Of a DNA stretch of 64,000 bases, positions 44,765-52,730 are shown piece by piece. The stretch is from an uncultured Bacteroidota bacterium (GTDB lineage Bacteria > Bacteroidota > Bacteroidia > Bacteroidales > UBA12481), in assembly GCA_903851365.1 (NCBI GenBank), contig CAINOB010000002.1:200051-264050 (forward strand). Reading direction: 5' to 3'. The notes below the pieces were generated by a model. The model was not told the origin of the DNA. It worked only from the letters and a program-made list of their open reading frames with translations, and searched no databases. Position numbers and translations under genes: made by a program. The stretch's first letter is position 1. Each line of letters opens with the position of its first letter.

Positions 44765-46375
44765 TTACCATGCTGATTTGAGCTCATAAACTATCAGCTT
44801 TTGAATTTTAATGGCTTTACTGTCACCAAGGATTTGCAGCCCTGACTGTTTTTTAGCGGCATTCAGGGGAGCCACGAAAACAGAAAGCCCATTCTGGAAA
44901 TAGGATTCCACAGAGGTCCGGTCGATCAGGAATTCCACATCAAAAATCAACGAGCCCGGATTTGGCTGAGGAATTTGTATGCCATTAATTTCGTCGCCGT
45001 CCATAGTCGCAATCCTGTTTCCCTGATAATCCACTGACACTGCAGAACCACTCAATGACTCAAATCGGGCCACCACGTGCAGCAGTCCGGATTTTATCTG
45101 TCCAAGCTTTTCGTTTGCCTGATCAGCGGTGAGTCCCGACAGATCGTGCTCGGCAGCATGCAGTTTGCTGATGGCAGCGATGGGCTGACTGAACAACCTG
45201 ACACCTTCTTTGGTGGTTCTCAGAGTAAATTCGGTTGGGAAACACATCATCTGGTTAAAAGGCATGCCTTTGGATGCAATGGTGCCCCAACCAATCTGAA
45301 TCCTCTTGCCATCGGGCGTGTTGTTATAAGTCTGAGCAGCATATTGATTACCATAGGTGGTCCGGTATTTTCCGTATTTCGGGCTAAACTTTTTACCATC
45401 GAAATCACCAAGCATATAGGTTCCGGAAGCAGCAGTAGCCACCCAAAGCATTTTTTTCGGGTCATTGTCAACCGGCAGTTGAAACAACTCTGCACACTCG
45501 AAAAATCCTGGCAAATGACTCTCAAATTTCCAGTCTTTCAGATTCTTTGAAGTAAAAAAGCTTAATCCGGCTTCTTCGTACATGACCATCGACCATTCCT
45601 TGTTCGGCTCATACCAGGTTACTTTCGGGTCGCGGCTATCGCGACTGGCAAAGCGTTCGGGCTTAACTACCGGGTTGCCTGCAAACTTGTTAAAGGTGCG
45701 GCCGTTATCCAGGCTATAGGCCACACATTGGGTTTCCTTTTTCCCATCGGCAGTGTACATCGCTACCAACGCATCTTTCCCCCAGCCTGAAGTGTTATTC
45801 TTGTCAACTACGGCGCTTCCTGAAAACATGGTCCCGATCTTATCCGGATAAAGGGCATCATTCAATTCTTCCCAATGAACCAAATCCTTGCTTACGGCAT
45901 GGCCCCAGGTCATGTTTTCCCATTCGCTCTCGTAGGGATTATGCTGGTAAAACAGGTGATATTCGCCATCTTTATATACCAGCCCGTTAGGGTCGTTATT
46001 CCATCCGCGGCGCGACGAAAAGTGGAACTGCGGCCGGTTGGTTTCCTTGTAAAGCGAGTCCTGCCCGGCAAAAATATCCGACTGATAAATCTTCTCAATC
46101 CCCTTCACCGATTTCGAAAAGACCAGCTTCAGGGTTTGTCCCTTAAATTGGGAAACATCTTTAAATACCCAGTAGTCGGGCTCATTATCGATCCGTACAA
46201 CGGCATAGGTGAGGGTATCCTTTCCGGTAAGAAAATTGACTTTAAGCCGGTCCTGCTTTTTGGCGACCGGAAAATTCAGATACTTGCTGGTGATCTTATA
46301 TTCCTTAACAGTTTCCTGTCCCTGCGCGAACGTGGCAAGGGCTGTTAATCCGATGATTAAACTTAAGAATTTCAT
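44765..46375 (-). CDS. GH32 fructan hydrolase (levanase/inulinase/fructanase type)
   Basis: A 536-residue exported enzyme. Sec signal MKFLSLIIGLTALATFAQGQ; about 25-110 is an N-terminal beta domain seen in Bacteroidota GH32 proteins. The five-bladed propeller shows the catalytic set: Asp128 in WNNDPNGLVY (nucleophile), Asp in SRDSRDPKV (transition-state stabiliser) and Glu in GFFECAELFQLP (acid/base), with LFYQHNPYESEWENMTWGHA between. The C-terminal beta sandwich ends RTSVESYFQNGLSVFV. It hydrolyses beta-fructofuranosides such as inulin, levan or sucrose; endo or exo mode cannot be told. It is first in the local gene run but separated by a 154-bp repeat-rich gap from the next gene. A terminator at 46400-46425 insulates it from the arsenic operon. 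Confidence 0.93.
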   Translation of the reverse strand: MKFLSLIIGLTALATFAQGQETVKEYKITSKYLNFPVAKKQDRLKVNFLTGKDTLTYAVVRIDNEPDYWVFKDVSQFKGQTLKLVFSKSVKGIEKIYQSDIFAGQDSLYKETNRPQFHFSSRRGWNNDPNGLVYKDGEYHLFYQHNPYESEWENMTWGHAVSKDLVHWEELNDALYPDKIGTMFSGSAVVDKNNTSGWGKDALVAMYTADGKKETQCVAYSLDNGRTFNKFAGNPVVKPERFASRDSRDPKVTWYEPNKEWSMVMYEEAGLSFFTSKNLKDWKFESHLPGFFECAELFQLPVDNDPKKMLWVATAASGTYMLGDFDGKKFSPKYGKYRTTYGNQYAAQTYNNTPDGKRIQIGWGTIASKGMPFNQMMCFPTEFTLRTTKEGVRLFSQPIAAISKLHAAEHDLSGLTADQANEKLGQIKSGLLHVVARFESLSGSAVSVDYQGNRIATMDGDEINGIQIPQPNPGSLIFDVEFLIDRTSVESYFQNGLSVFVAPLNAAKKQSGLQILGDSKAIKIQKLIVYELKSAW

Positions 46376-46394
46376 AAAATGGAATTAGCGATTA

Positions 46395-46425
46395 TAAAAA
46401 ATCCGGACTGAAATCAGCCCGGATT
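46395..46425 (-). terminator. Rho-independent terminator of the arsenic operon
   Basis: On the minus strand, AATCCGGGCTGA pairs with TCAGTCCGGATT (one G-U pair), tight loop, then TTTTTATAATC. It lies 15-45 nt after the acr3 stop and upstream of the GH32 start at 46375, cleanly separating the two transcripts. Confidence 0.88.
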
Positions 46426-46439
46426 AAATATAGGTTTTT

Positions 46440-47462
46440 TTAGAATCGCTTTTTCCAGCGCAAAGCCACATTTACCAGGCTGATAAGCACCGGGACTTCA
46501 ACCAGAGGTCCGATGACCGCCGCAAATGCCTCCCCGGAATTAATGCCGAAAACCGATATGGCAACGGCGATGGCCAGCTCAAAGTTGTTGCTGGCTGCAG
46601 TAAATGAAATAGTTGCTGACTTTGCGTACCCGGCTCCAATTCGCTTTGCCATGAAAAATGAAATAACAAACATCAGCAGGAAATAGATAACCAGCGGAAT
46701 GGCTATGCGGACAACATCCAATGGTAATCTGATAATATAATCTCCTTTTAATGAAAACATCACCAGAATGGTAAATAGAAGGGCAATGAGGGTAAGCGGA
46801 CTGATTTTTGGTATAAATTTTTCTTCATACCATTTTTTGTTTTTTATCCTGATTAAGGAAAATCTGGTGATCATCCCTGCCAGGAAAGGTACTCCCAGAT
46901 AAATAAATACGCTTCGTGCAATCTGAGCCATCGTGATATGCACTTCGGTGGTTGTCCTGCCGAACCAACCAGGAATGATGGTGATAAAAACATAGGCATA
47001 GACGGAGAAAAATAGCACCTGAAAAATGCTGTTAAAAGCCACCAAACCCGCGGCATATTCAGTGTCTCCTTTTGCCAGGTCGTTCCATACAATCACCATA
47101 GCAATGCATCTGGCCAGTCCGATCAGGATCAGTCCTGTCATATAGTGCGGCATATCAGGAAGCAGCAGGATGGCAAGGAAAAACATCAGGATCGGGCCGA
47201 TCACCCAGTTCTGAATGAGCGACAACAATAGAATACGCCAATTACGGAAAACCTGTCCAAGCTCCTCGTATTTTACTTTGGCCAGAGGCGGGTACATCAT
47301 GATTATCAGTCCGATGGCAATAGGTATATTCGTTGTTCCCGAGCTCAATGAATTCCAGAACCCGGCAACAGAGGGTGAAAAATATCCCCATAATACCCCG
47401 ACGAGCATCGCCAGGAAAATCCAGAGAGTCAGGTACCTGTCAAGGAAGGATAACTTCTTCAT
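46440..47462 (-). CDS. acr3: Acr3-family arsenite efflux permease
   Basis: A 340-residue inner-membrane protein with about ten helices. ATG at 47462 ([20 protein letters not shown]) fits the family; the frame is open further upstream only because it crosses the tandem array at 47463-47520. Acr3 hallmarks: [32 protein letters not shown] with the essential Cys, and [20 protein letters not shown] with the essential Glu. It exports As(III) by proton exchange. It is the last gene of the ten-gene arsenic operon, 55 nt after arsC, and is followed by a strong terminator. Confidence 0.95.
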   Translation of the reverse strand: MKKLSFLDRYLTLWIFLAMLVGVLWGYFSPSVAGFWNSLSSGTTNIPIAIGLIIMMYPPLAKVKYEELGQVFRNWRILLLSLIQNWVIGPILMFFLAILLLPDMPHYMTGLILIGLARCIAMVIVWNDLAKGDTEYAAGLVAFNSIFQVLFFSVYAYVFITIIPGWFGRTTTEVHITMAQIARSVFIYLGVPFLAGMITRFSLIRIKNKKWYEEKFIPKISPLTLIALLFTILVMFSLKGDYIIRLPLDVVRIAIPLVIYFLLMFVISFFMAKRIGAGYAKSATISFTAASNNFELAIAVAISVFGINSGEAFAAVIGPLVEVPVLISLVNVALRWKKRF

Positions 47463-47520
47463 AATGTGATAATGTGATAATTTGATAATTTGCCAACTGC
47501 CAACTGCCGACTGCCGACTA
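47463..47520. repeat. Composite tandem array filling the arsC-acr3 spacer
   Basis: From 47461: ATAATGTG twice, ATAATTTG twice, then CCAACTG twice, CCGACTG and CCGACTA. Read on the coding (minus) strand the units come in identical pairs. It starts at the acr3 ATG and the last unit contains the arsC stop codon, so the array is the entire spacer. Confidence 0.85.
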
Positions 47521-47922
47521 TTTCGGGAACTTTGAAAAGCGTGCTTCAATCTCATCCCGCACTCTGCGGTAAACTGGCAGCACTTCGTTGTCTTCGCCAA
47601 CGGCATCTGCCGGGTCATCAAACCCGATGTGGATCCTGTGTTTGACTTTGCCGGTAAAAACCGGGCAAACTTCACGCGCTCCGTCACACACGGTAATTAC
47701 ATAATCGAATTCATCATTGATAAATTGATCTACGAGTTTGGGGTGTTCGCCACTAATATCGATGCCCTTTTCGGCCATTACTTTTATGGCATGCTTATTC
47801 ACTCTTTCGGCTGGCTTTGTTCCTGCTGAAAGAACTTCCCAATCAGGATTAAAGGACTTAAGAAATCCCTGGGCCATCTGGCTGCGACAGGAATTGCCGG
47901 TGCATAGTACGAGAACTTTCAT
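47518..47922 (-). CDS. arsC: ArsC arsenate reductase, thioredoxin-coupled (LMW-PTP) type
   Basis: A 134-residue cytosolic reductase of arsenate to arsenite. The P-loop CTGNSCRS (Cys7, Cx5R) is that of low-molecular-weight phosphatases, and Cys82/Cys89-type residues in [11 protein letters not shown] form the disulfide relay typical of thioredoxin-linked ArsC. Length is standard. Its ATG overlaps the rhodanese-like gene by 4 nt and its stop lies in a tandem array. With Acr3 downstream it gives classic As(V) reduction and As(III) export. Confidence 0.95.
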   Translation of the reverse strand: MKVLVLCTGNSCRSQMAQGFLKSFNPDWEVLSAGTKPAERVNKHAIKVMAEKGIDISGEHPKLVDQFINDEFDYVITVCDGAREVCPVFTGKVKHRIHIGFDDPADAVGEDNEVLPVYRRVRDEIEARFSKFPK

Positions 47923-48314
47923 AGTTTTCTTTCTCTGAATTTAAGTTGACACATACATGATCCTGACAGCCGGGCCGCATTATCCATAACAACAGGCATC
48001 CCGTCGCGCTCCCATTCGACCATGCCTCCACCGATGCCGGCAATATTCTTAAAACCGGCGCCGGTGAGCATTTCAATGATTTCGCGGGTTTGGATACCAG
48101 ATGAATCAGCAACAATAATTTCCTGGTCAGCAGGCAGCTGATCCAGATATTTTCCGATCTCCTGCCAAGGGCAATATAAGACTTGGGGCACATCAAAGGC
48201 TTTATAGGTGCATAACAGTTCAGGACGGATATCCAGGATTACCGACCCTTGCCGGCAACGCTGATAAGCCTCGCGGGGGGTGTATTGTAATTGGCTGCCT
48301 ACGGAAAAGCTCAT
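47919..48314 (-). CDS. Rhodanese-like protein lacking the catalytic cysteine
   Basis: A 131-residue rhodanese-fold protein (YTPREAYQRCRQGSVILDIR, VPQVLYCPWQEI, GIGGGMVEWERDGMPVV). In active enzymes the loop reads C-R-x-G-x-R-S; here it is VADSSGIQTREI, with Asp where Cys is expected. A different Cys pair occurs at the C-terminus (LSGSCMCQLKF). It therefore is probably not a sulfurtransferase and may bind arsenic or a partner protein. It lies between arsM and arsC (8-nt gap and 4-nt overlap), so it belongs to the operon. The loss of Cys rests on hand alignment. Confidence 0.75.
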   Translation of the reverse strand: MSFSVGSQLQYTPREAYQRCRQGSVILDIRPELLCTYKAFDVPQVLYCPWQEIGKYLDQLPADQEIIVADSSGIQTREIIEMLTGAGFKNIAGIGGGMVEWERDGMPVVMDNAARLSGSCMCQLKFRERKL

Positions 48315-48322
48315 GGCCGGAA

Positions 48323-49156
48323 CTATTTACATCCGCACAAACAAGTTGGTTTCTCAGCAGTTACGGTGATGCTGTACAGGCCGATTCCACTGTTTTTATA
48401 CGTGTTAACCTGGTCTTCAGTAAGAATCTCATGCAAGATAGCTTCCGGTATATCGATGCGTTTTTTCTTTTTAACATCGATATTCTTAAACCCGTTCTGA
48501 CGGATAACATCAAGATATACTTCAACCGGCATAGCACCTGCCACGCATCCCGCATACAGTTCTGCCTGCTCGAGCAACTCCTGAGGTATCACTCCTTCGG
48601 TAACCACATCGCTGATGCAGAAATGGCCACCCGGCTTCAGAACCCTCATCATTTCACGGAAAGCAGCATATTTATCCGGAACCAGGTTGATCACGCAATT
48701 GCTGATGATCACATCGGCTTTATTTGCTGTTACCGGAAGGTTTTCAATCTCTCCTAACCTGAATTTTACATTGGTGTATTCCAGTTTTTCGGCATTGGCT
48801 TTGGCCCGCTCGATCATCTGCGGAGTCATATCAACACCGATCACTTCGCCATTGGCTCCGACTAATTGACTGGCAATAAAACAATCGTTGCCGGCACCCG
48901 ATCCAAGGTCAATCACCGTATCGCCTTCTTTGATTCCAGCATATTCCGTGGGCAGCCCACAGCCTAGATTCAAATCAGCCTCAGGTATATAACCCGGGAT
49001 GCCCTCATAATCATCTTTGAAGACAGAATAATCCATTCCATCATCATTGCCGCATCCACAACCACATCCGCAGCCACTCATATCTTCCGTTTCGGCAATT
49101 TTGCCGTATTTTTCTTTGACGACATCTTTCATATCGTCGGAACTACAACATGACAT
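48323..49156 (-). CDS. arsM: ArsM arsenite S-adenosylmethionine methyltransferase
   Basis: A 277-residue methyltransferase. SAM motif VIDLGSGAGNDCFIASQLVG, then GVDMTPQMIERA. ArsM cysteines are present: Cys in GCGLPTEYAG, NCVINLVPDK and YAGCVAGAMPVE, the set that holds As(III) during methylation. An N-terminal Cys-rich run (SGCGCGCGCGND) and a C-terminal LCGCK tail add metal-binding potential. It methylates arsenite to methylated forms. It follows the ArsG-like gene (20-nt gap). Methylarsenicals are then potential substrates of the ArsP-like permease at the operon start. Confidence 0.95.
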   Translation of the reverse strand: MSCCSSDDMKDVVKEKYGKIAETEDMSGCGCGCGCGNDDGMDYSVFKDDYEGIPGYIPEADLNLGCGLPTEYAGIKEGDTVIDLGSGAGNDCFIASQLVGANGEVIGVDMTPQMIERAKANAEKLEYTNVKFRLGEIENLPVTANKADVIISNCVINLVPDKYAAFREMMRVLKPGGHFCISDVVTEGVIPQELLEQAELYAGCVAGAMPVEVYLDVIRQNGFKNIDVKKKKRIDIPEAILHEILTEDQVNTYKNSGIGLYSITVTAEKPTCLCGCK

Positions 49157-49176
49157 ATATATTAAGTATTAAGTTT

Positions 49177-49872
49177 TCAAATAGTTACAATTATATAATA
49201 GATACCTACACCGATAAACAGTACAGCGACCACCCGGCGAAACCACAGTTCGAAAACCTTAATTTTATTATAAATCGATCCGATACTGCCAACCGCATAG
49301 GCGACCATCCACGCAAAAAGAATTACCGGTAACCCGGTGGCAATGGCAAATACCAGGGGAAGATAGAGTCCCTGAGCCGAAGCTATTGTCATGGGTATCA
49401 GCATAACGAAAAAGAGTACCCCACTGTACGGACAAAATCCGAGGGCAAAAACCACTCCCAGCAGAAATACTCCCCAATAGCCATTAGCCGCCTGATTCTC
49501 CATGCGCTCGTTGAGTTTGCCCAGACCGGGGAATTTCAGGTTGATAATACCCAACATAAATAGTGCGATAACGATCAGCAACGGGCCGAGAATCTTTTCT
49601 CCCCATTGCTGAAAAAATCCGGATAGTCCGATTTCGCCCAAACCAAAAAAGAACATCAGTCCGATTGTGGTATAGGTAAATGCACGCCCCAGGGTATAAA
49701 CAATTCCCTTAAGCAAAACTGTTTTCTTATTGGTGATGCTTTTGCCGATATAAGCAACGGCACTGATATTGGTTGCCAGGGGGCATGGACTGATGGCAGT
49801 CATCAGCCCAAGCAAAAAAGCCGTGAATACCGGCCAATGCGAATTTTCCAATAATCCCTGCAACCAGCCCAT
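49177..49872 (-). CDS. arsG: ArsG-like CcdA/DsbD-type permease
   Basis: A 231-residue membrane protein of the CcdA/DsbD transmembrane family with about six helices. The two Cys-Pro motifs are present: TAISPCPLATNISA and LGFCPYSGVLFF. In arsenic operons of Bacteroidota and Shewanella this type is called ArsG, a proposed efflux permease for aromatic aminoarsenicals formed by the ArsE/ArsF nitroreductase. Its order after ArsE- and ArsF-like genes (3 nt after the latter) supports that. A general thiol-electron carrier across the membrane is the alternative. Confidence 0.8.
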   Translation of the reverse strand: MGWLQGLLENSHWPVFTAFLLGLMTAISPCPLATNISAVAYIGKSITNKKTVLLKGIVYTLGRAFTYTTIGLMFFFGLGEIGLSGFFQQWGEKILGPLLIVIALFMLGIINLKFPGLGKLNERMENQAANGYWGVFLLGVVFALGFCPYSGVLFFVMLIPMTIASAQGLYLPLVFAIATGLPVILFAWMVAYAVGSIGSIYNKIKVFELWFRRVVAVLFIGVGIYYIIVTI

Positions 49873-49875
49873 CTG

Positions 49876-50298
49876 TTATTTTTTGAATTTTTCTACGCCA
49901 GACTTGATTTCTGCTTTCAGCTTTTCGGGTTCAGTCATAGCATACATGAATCCCTTGTCGGTAATGTTGATCTGGTCTTTTCCATTTACGATCAGTAAGG
50001 ATTGACCCTGAACCTTCAGCTTTTTCACCAGGGCTTTATTCTCCTTGTCCTCAATATTTATCGCTTTAAAAGTAACATCACCCTTCTTGACAGCATCAGC
50101 AAAGAATTCATTTACTGCTTCTTCGGAAACTTTCTCAACGGTTTGGCAAGTGGTACACCGGTGGGTCATGTGAAAATAGTAAACTTCAATGGGTGTTGAT
50201 TTCGCAACCTGCTGAACAGGTTCTCCGGCGAATGCTGATCCGATTAACATACCGGTGATCATTACAGCCGCCGAAATAAGGAAACTAATTTTTTTCAT
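49876..50298 (-). CDS. arsF: ArsF-like exported thioredoxin-fold protein
   Basis: A 140-residue exported protein. ATG at 50298 (MKKISFLISAAVMITGMLIG) starts a Sec signal ending AFAG; a longer frame is less likely. The mature part has a thioredoxin-like fold with CxxC in HMTHRCTTCQ. Family members beside ArsG are named nitrophenyl-compound nitroreductase subunit ArsF. Position: 10 nt after the ArsE-like gene, 3 nt before the ArsG-like gene. It probably passes electrons to or from ArsG on the outside of the membrane; nitroreductase activity is annotation-based. Confidence 0.8.
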   Translation of the reverse strand: MKKISFLISAAVMITGMLIGSAFAGEPVQQVAKSTPIEVYYFHMTHRCTTCQTVEKVSEEAVNEFFADAVKKGDVTFKAINIEDKENKALVKKLKVQGQSLLIVNGKDQINITDKGFMYAMTEPEKLKAEIKSGVEKFKK

Positions 50299-50308
50299 TT
50301 CGATAAAT

Positions 50309-50542
50309 TTATTTGGTAAGCATGTGCCTGAGTTCATTTTTATCGGGTATGCGCCCCTTAACCACTACTTTTCCATCGACAACTAATGCCGGGGTAGTCA
50401 TTACTCCAAAGGACATAATTTCCACGATGTCCTCCACTTTGGTCACCTCGGCATCGAGGTCCATTTCAGCCACAACCTCGCGTGTGATTTTCTCGAGGCT
50501 TTTGCATTTTGCGCAGCCTGTTCCAAGTACTAATATGTTCAT
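50309..50542 (-). CDS. arsE: ArsE-like small thioredoxin/glutaredoxin-fold protein
   Basis: A 77-residue cytosolic protein of the small thioredoxin-like family (MNILVLGTGCAKCKSLEKI). The CxxC motif is GTGCAKCKS, and MSFGVMTTPALVVDG holds the cis-Pro. It overlaps arsR by 4 nt. In ArsEFG-type operons this protein is called ArsE. It may carry reducing power from cytosol to the membrane protein ArsG. Confidence 0.85.
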   Translation of the reverse strand: MNILVLGTGCAKCKSLEKITREVVAEMDLDAEVTKVEDIVEIMSFGVMTTPALVVDGKVVVKGRIPDKNELRHMLTK

Positions 50543-50874
50543 ATTGTTGGGTTAGTCATACAATCTTCTTTAATTATCGGGGTGGGCTGAAAGAGATTCC
50601 CAAAAAGCATACGTGCTTTCTGCCAGTTCTCCCGATTAATACAATACCTTATTTTGGGTGCCTCGATGGTTCCCTGGATCAAACCGGCGGCTTTGAGCTC
50701 CTTTAGGTGCTGGGAGAGAGTCGAGCGTGCGATTGGAAGATCCTCGGCAAGGTCACCGCTGAAGCAGCACGTCTGGTTCGATAGGAGCTCCATTATGTAA
50801 ACCCTCACCGGATGTCCTAGTGCCTTTGCAAATCGGGCAAGCTGATCGAAGTCGCTTGTTAACAGATTATTCAT
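50539..50874 (-). CDS. arsR: ArsR-family metalloregulator
   Basis: A 111-residue winged-helix repressor. ATG at 50874 (MNNLLTSDFDQLARFAKALG), 2 nt after the upstream stop. HTH: EDLPIARSTLSQHLKELKAAG, wing GTIEAPKIRYC. Cysteines: a CC pair in SNQTCCFSGDLAE and one in RYCIN, a possible three-thiolate As(III) site, different from the E. coli ELCVCDL layout. It is the third gene of the operon it probably controls, with a likely operator at 52707-52730 before the first gene. Confidence 0.93.
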   Translation of the reverse strand: MNNLLTSDFDQLARFAKALGHPVRVYIMELLSNQTCCFSGDLAEDLPIARSTLSQHLKELKAAGLIQGTIEAPKIRYCINRENWQKARMLFGNLFQPTPIIKEDCMTNPTI

Positions 50875-50876
50875 GA

Positions 50877-51650
50877 TTATTTCTTTATGGGTGCGCAGTT
50901 GCTTCCAGGTTTGGTGCAGCCCGGACCGCATGTGCCGGCCTCAGTTTTGCTAGCGGCCATCACCAATTGGGCCGATGTTGATTCAACATTGAAAATGCCG
51001 GTAACCACACCAGTTTTATTGATCGCATAAATGGCGGGTTCAGCGGTCGATACATCAATATTAAAATTCGTTAGGAGTGTGGTTTCTTCCTTATCTCCGG
51101 TATTTACTTCCACCGTAATTGCTTGGTCTTTCATCTCTTTCATAGCTTCTTTGCAAATTTGGGTGGCCGCTTCCCGGTTCTTCATCGATGATGTATAAGC
51201 AACAATAAAGACACTTTTCTGATTATTGAATGCATCGACAATCGCAGAGAATTTTGGCGAAGGAATCGATTTCAGCAGGTCCTCTGGAGTAGCGGCTGCA
51301 AGAGGGAACCCACTTTTGGCTGATCCCTTATTATCCAGTACTATAATGAGTGGCAAAGTCGCTTCGGACAGCCCGTAATTCAATGTTAATTCGCTGTTTC
51401 CCTTATCGCTGGTATTGAGTTCAATAACCTCAACCGCTCTCCTTTTTTTTGCTGATGCCATCCGGGCTATCGATACAGCCTTGTCCTTATTGGCATCGTT
51501 TTTATTAAAGGCCACCAGGAAAACAAATTTTCCATCTTTGTTAGCCGCCATGATACGCTGCCCGATATTTTTGCCTGGAGGAGCGAAGCTTGTTGCAAAT
51601 ACCTGGACCGCAACCAGCATAGATATCAATAATGTTAGAATAGATTTCAT
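50877..51650 (-). CDS. Exported thioredoxin-like protein with C-terminal Cys tail
   Basis: A 257-residue exported protein from the ATG at 51650 (MKSILTLLISMLVAVQVFAT). Two thioredoxin-fold halves can be made out (FVFLVAFNKNDANKDKAV..TLPLIIVLDNKG and SVFIVAYTSSMKNREAA..EPAIYAIN) without CxxC at the usual site. The C-terminus has five closely spaced cysteines or prolines (GTCGPGCTKPGSNCAP), a plausible soft-metal ligand set. Gene 2 of the arsenic operon. An outer binding or sequestration role for arsenic is inference. Confidence 0.75.
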   Translation of the reverse strand: MKSILTLLISMLVAVQVFATSFAPPGKNIGQRIMAANKDGKFVFLVAFNKNDANKDKAVSIARMASAKKRRAVEVIELNTSDKGNSELTLNYGLSEATLPLIIVLDNKGSAKSGFPLAAATPEDLLKSIPSPKFSAIVDAFNNQKSVFIVAYTSSMKNREAATQICKEAMKEMKDQAITVEVNTGDKEETTLLTNFNIDVSTAEPAIYAINKTGVVTGIFNVESTSAQLVMAASKTEAGTCGPGCTKPGSNCAPIKK

Positions 51651-51676
51651 AGTAACTTGATAAATTGGTGTCACAT

Positions 51677-52708
51677 TCAGAAAATCAGATTAAATAAAAA
51701 CCCAACGATCATAATGCCAAAAGATACGATTCCCACAAAAGTAAAGATCAGGGGGAGTTTTAAGACCTTTCTTAGAATTATCATTTCCGGCAGCGATAAA
51801 CCAATCACTGCCATCATAAAAGCCAGTGCAGTTCCCAGTGAAGCCCCTTTTTCAATGAGTACTGATACTATCGGGATAATTCTGGCGGCATTGGAGTATA
51901 AGGGTACCCCAATCAGAATCGAAAGAGGAACACTATACCATGCTGATTTACCCATAAGCGCCGCCATGAAATTCTCGGGAACATAACCATGTACACCCGC
52001 ACCAACGGCGATACCAAGAGCAACATAAATCCACACTTTCCCAACAATTTCCTTCACTGCCGTAATTCCAAAAGGGATACGATCAGAAAAGCTTAGTTTT
52101 TCCTCCGTATCTGAAGCATCACCCATTTTGGTTTTATACACCCATTCTTCCACCCATTTTTCCAGATGTAATCTGCCGATAATCCATCCGGCAGTAATAG
52201 CTATCACCAATCCGGTAACAACATAGGTGACGGCAACTTTCCATCCAAACATTCCGAAAAGCAAAATCACCGCTATCTCATTGATCATAGGGGAAGCTAT
52301 CAGGAATGAAAAAGTGATTCCTAAAGGAACCCCTGCCTCAACAAAACCCAGGAAAAGCGGTATGGCGGAACAGGAACAAAATGGAGTAACAATCCCCAGC
52401 AGCGAGGCCATAACATTACCTGCAAAAGTTGTTTTTCCGGCTAATGCCCTGCGTGTTCGTTCAGGAGAGAAAAATGTTCGTATGATGCCAACGAAAAAGA
52501 CGATCAGGGTAAGCAACAGCAGGACTTTTGGGAATTCGAAGACAAAAAACCTGATGGCTTCAGTCAGACGTTTCCCTTGCTCCAGGCCGAATAAGTTATA
52601 CGTAAGATAATTGGTGAGTGGCTCCAAATAGTCGTAAACCAGTGCCCATACTATCAGAAGGCCAGCTATTACCCAAATTGTTTTTTTCTGCCTTATCAAA
52701 CGTTTCAT
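51677..52708 (-). CDS. arsP: ArsP-like permease (PF03773 family)
   Basis: A 343-residue inner-membrane permease with about eight to ten helices. Start ATG 52708 (MKRLIRQKKTIWVIAGLLIV) is adopted; a TTG 36 nt upstream would put the operator inside the gene. The family mark FCSCSAIPLFLGF is present, with GVPLYSNAARIIPI and LSLPEMIILRKVLKL. The ArsP/DUF318 group exports trivalent organoarsenicals; relatives are also linked to other metals. First gene of the arsenic operon, so dedicated to it. The operator and promoter touch its start codon. Confidence 0.88.
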   Translation of the reverse strand: MKRLIRQKKTIWVIAGLLIVWALVYDYLEPLTNYLTYNLFGLEQGKRLTEAIRFFVFEFPKVLLLLTLIVFFVGIIRTFFSPERTRRALAGKTTFAGNVMASLLGIVTPFCSCSAIPLFLGFVEAGVPLGITFSFLIASPMINEIAVILLFGMFGWKVAVTYVVTGLVIAITAGWIIGRLHLEKWVEEWVYKTKMGDASDTEEKLSFSDRIPFGITAVKEIVGKVWIYVALGIAVGAGVHGYVPENFMAALMGKSAWYSVPLSILIGVPLYSNAARIIPIVSVLIEKGASLGTALAFMMAVIGLSLPEMIILRKVLKLPLIFTFVGIVSFGIMIVGFLFNLIF

Positions 52709-52730
52709 ATTTCGCAAAAATACGAAATAT
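52707..52730 (-). promoter_or_regulatory. Probable ArsR operator, perfect inverted repeat
   Basis: ATATTTCG (52707-52714) and CGAAATAT (52723-52730) are perfect arms around an 8-bp centre. The site covers the start of the ATG and the -7 box of the probable promoter, so a bound repressor would block polymerase. Assignment to ArsR rests on position and on the style of such sites. Confidence 0.7.

Noticed and set aside
24547-46375. Classical polysaccharide utilisation locus
   Set aside because: No SusC/SusD pair or SusR/ECF regulator was found; the only TonB receptor is about 20 kb away with a different partner set, so I call it a CAZyme cluster only.
47463-47687. Possible N-terminal extension of acr3
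   Set aside because: The extension would be encoded by the tandem array and by arsC sequence in another frame; the family begins at the ATG at 47462.
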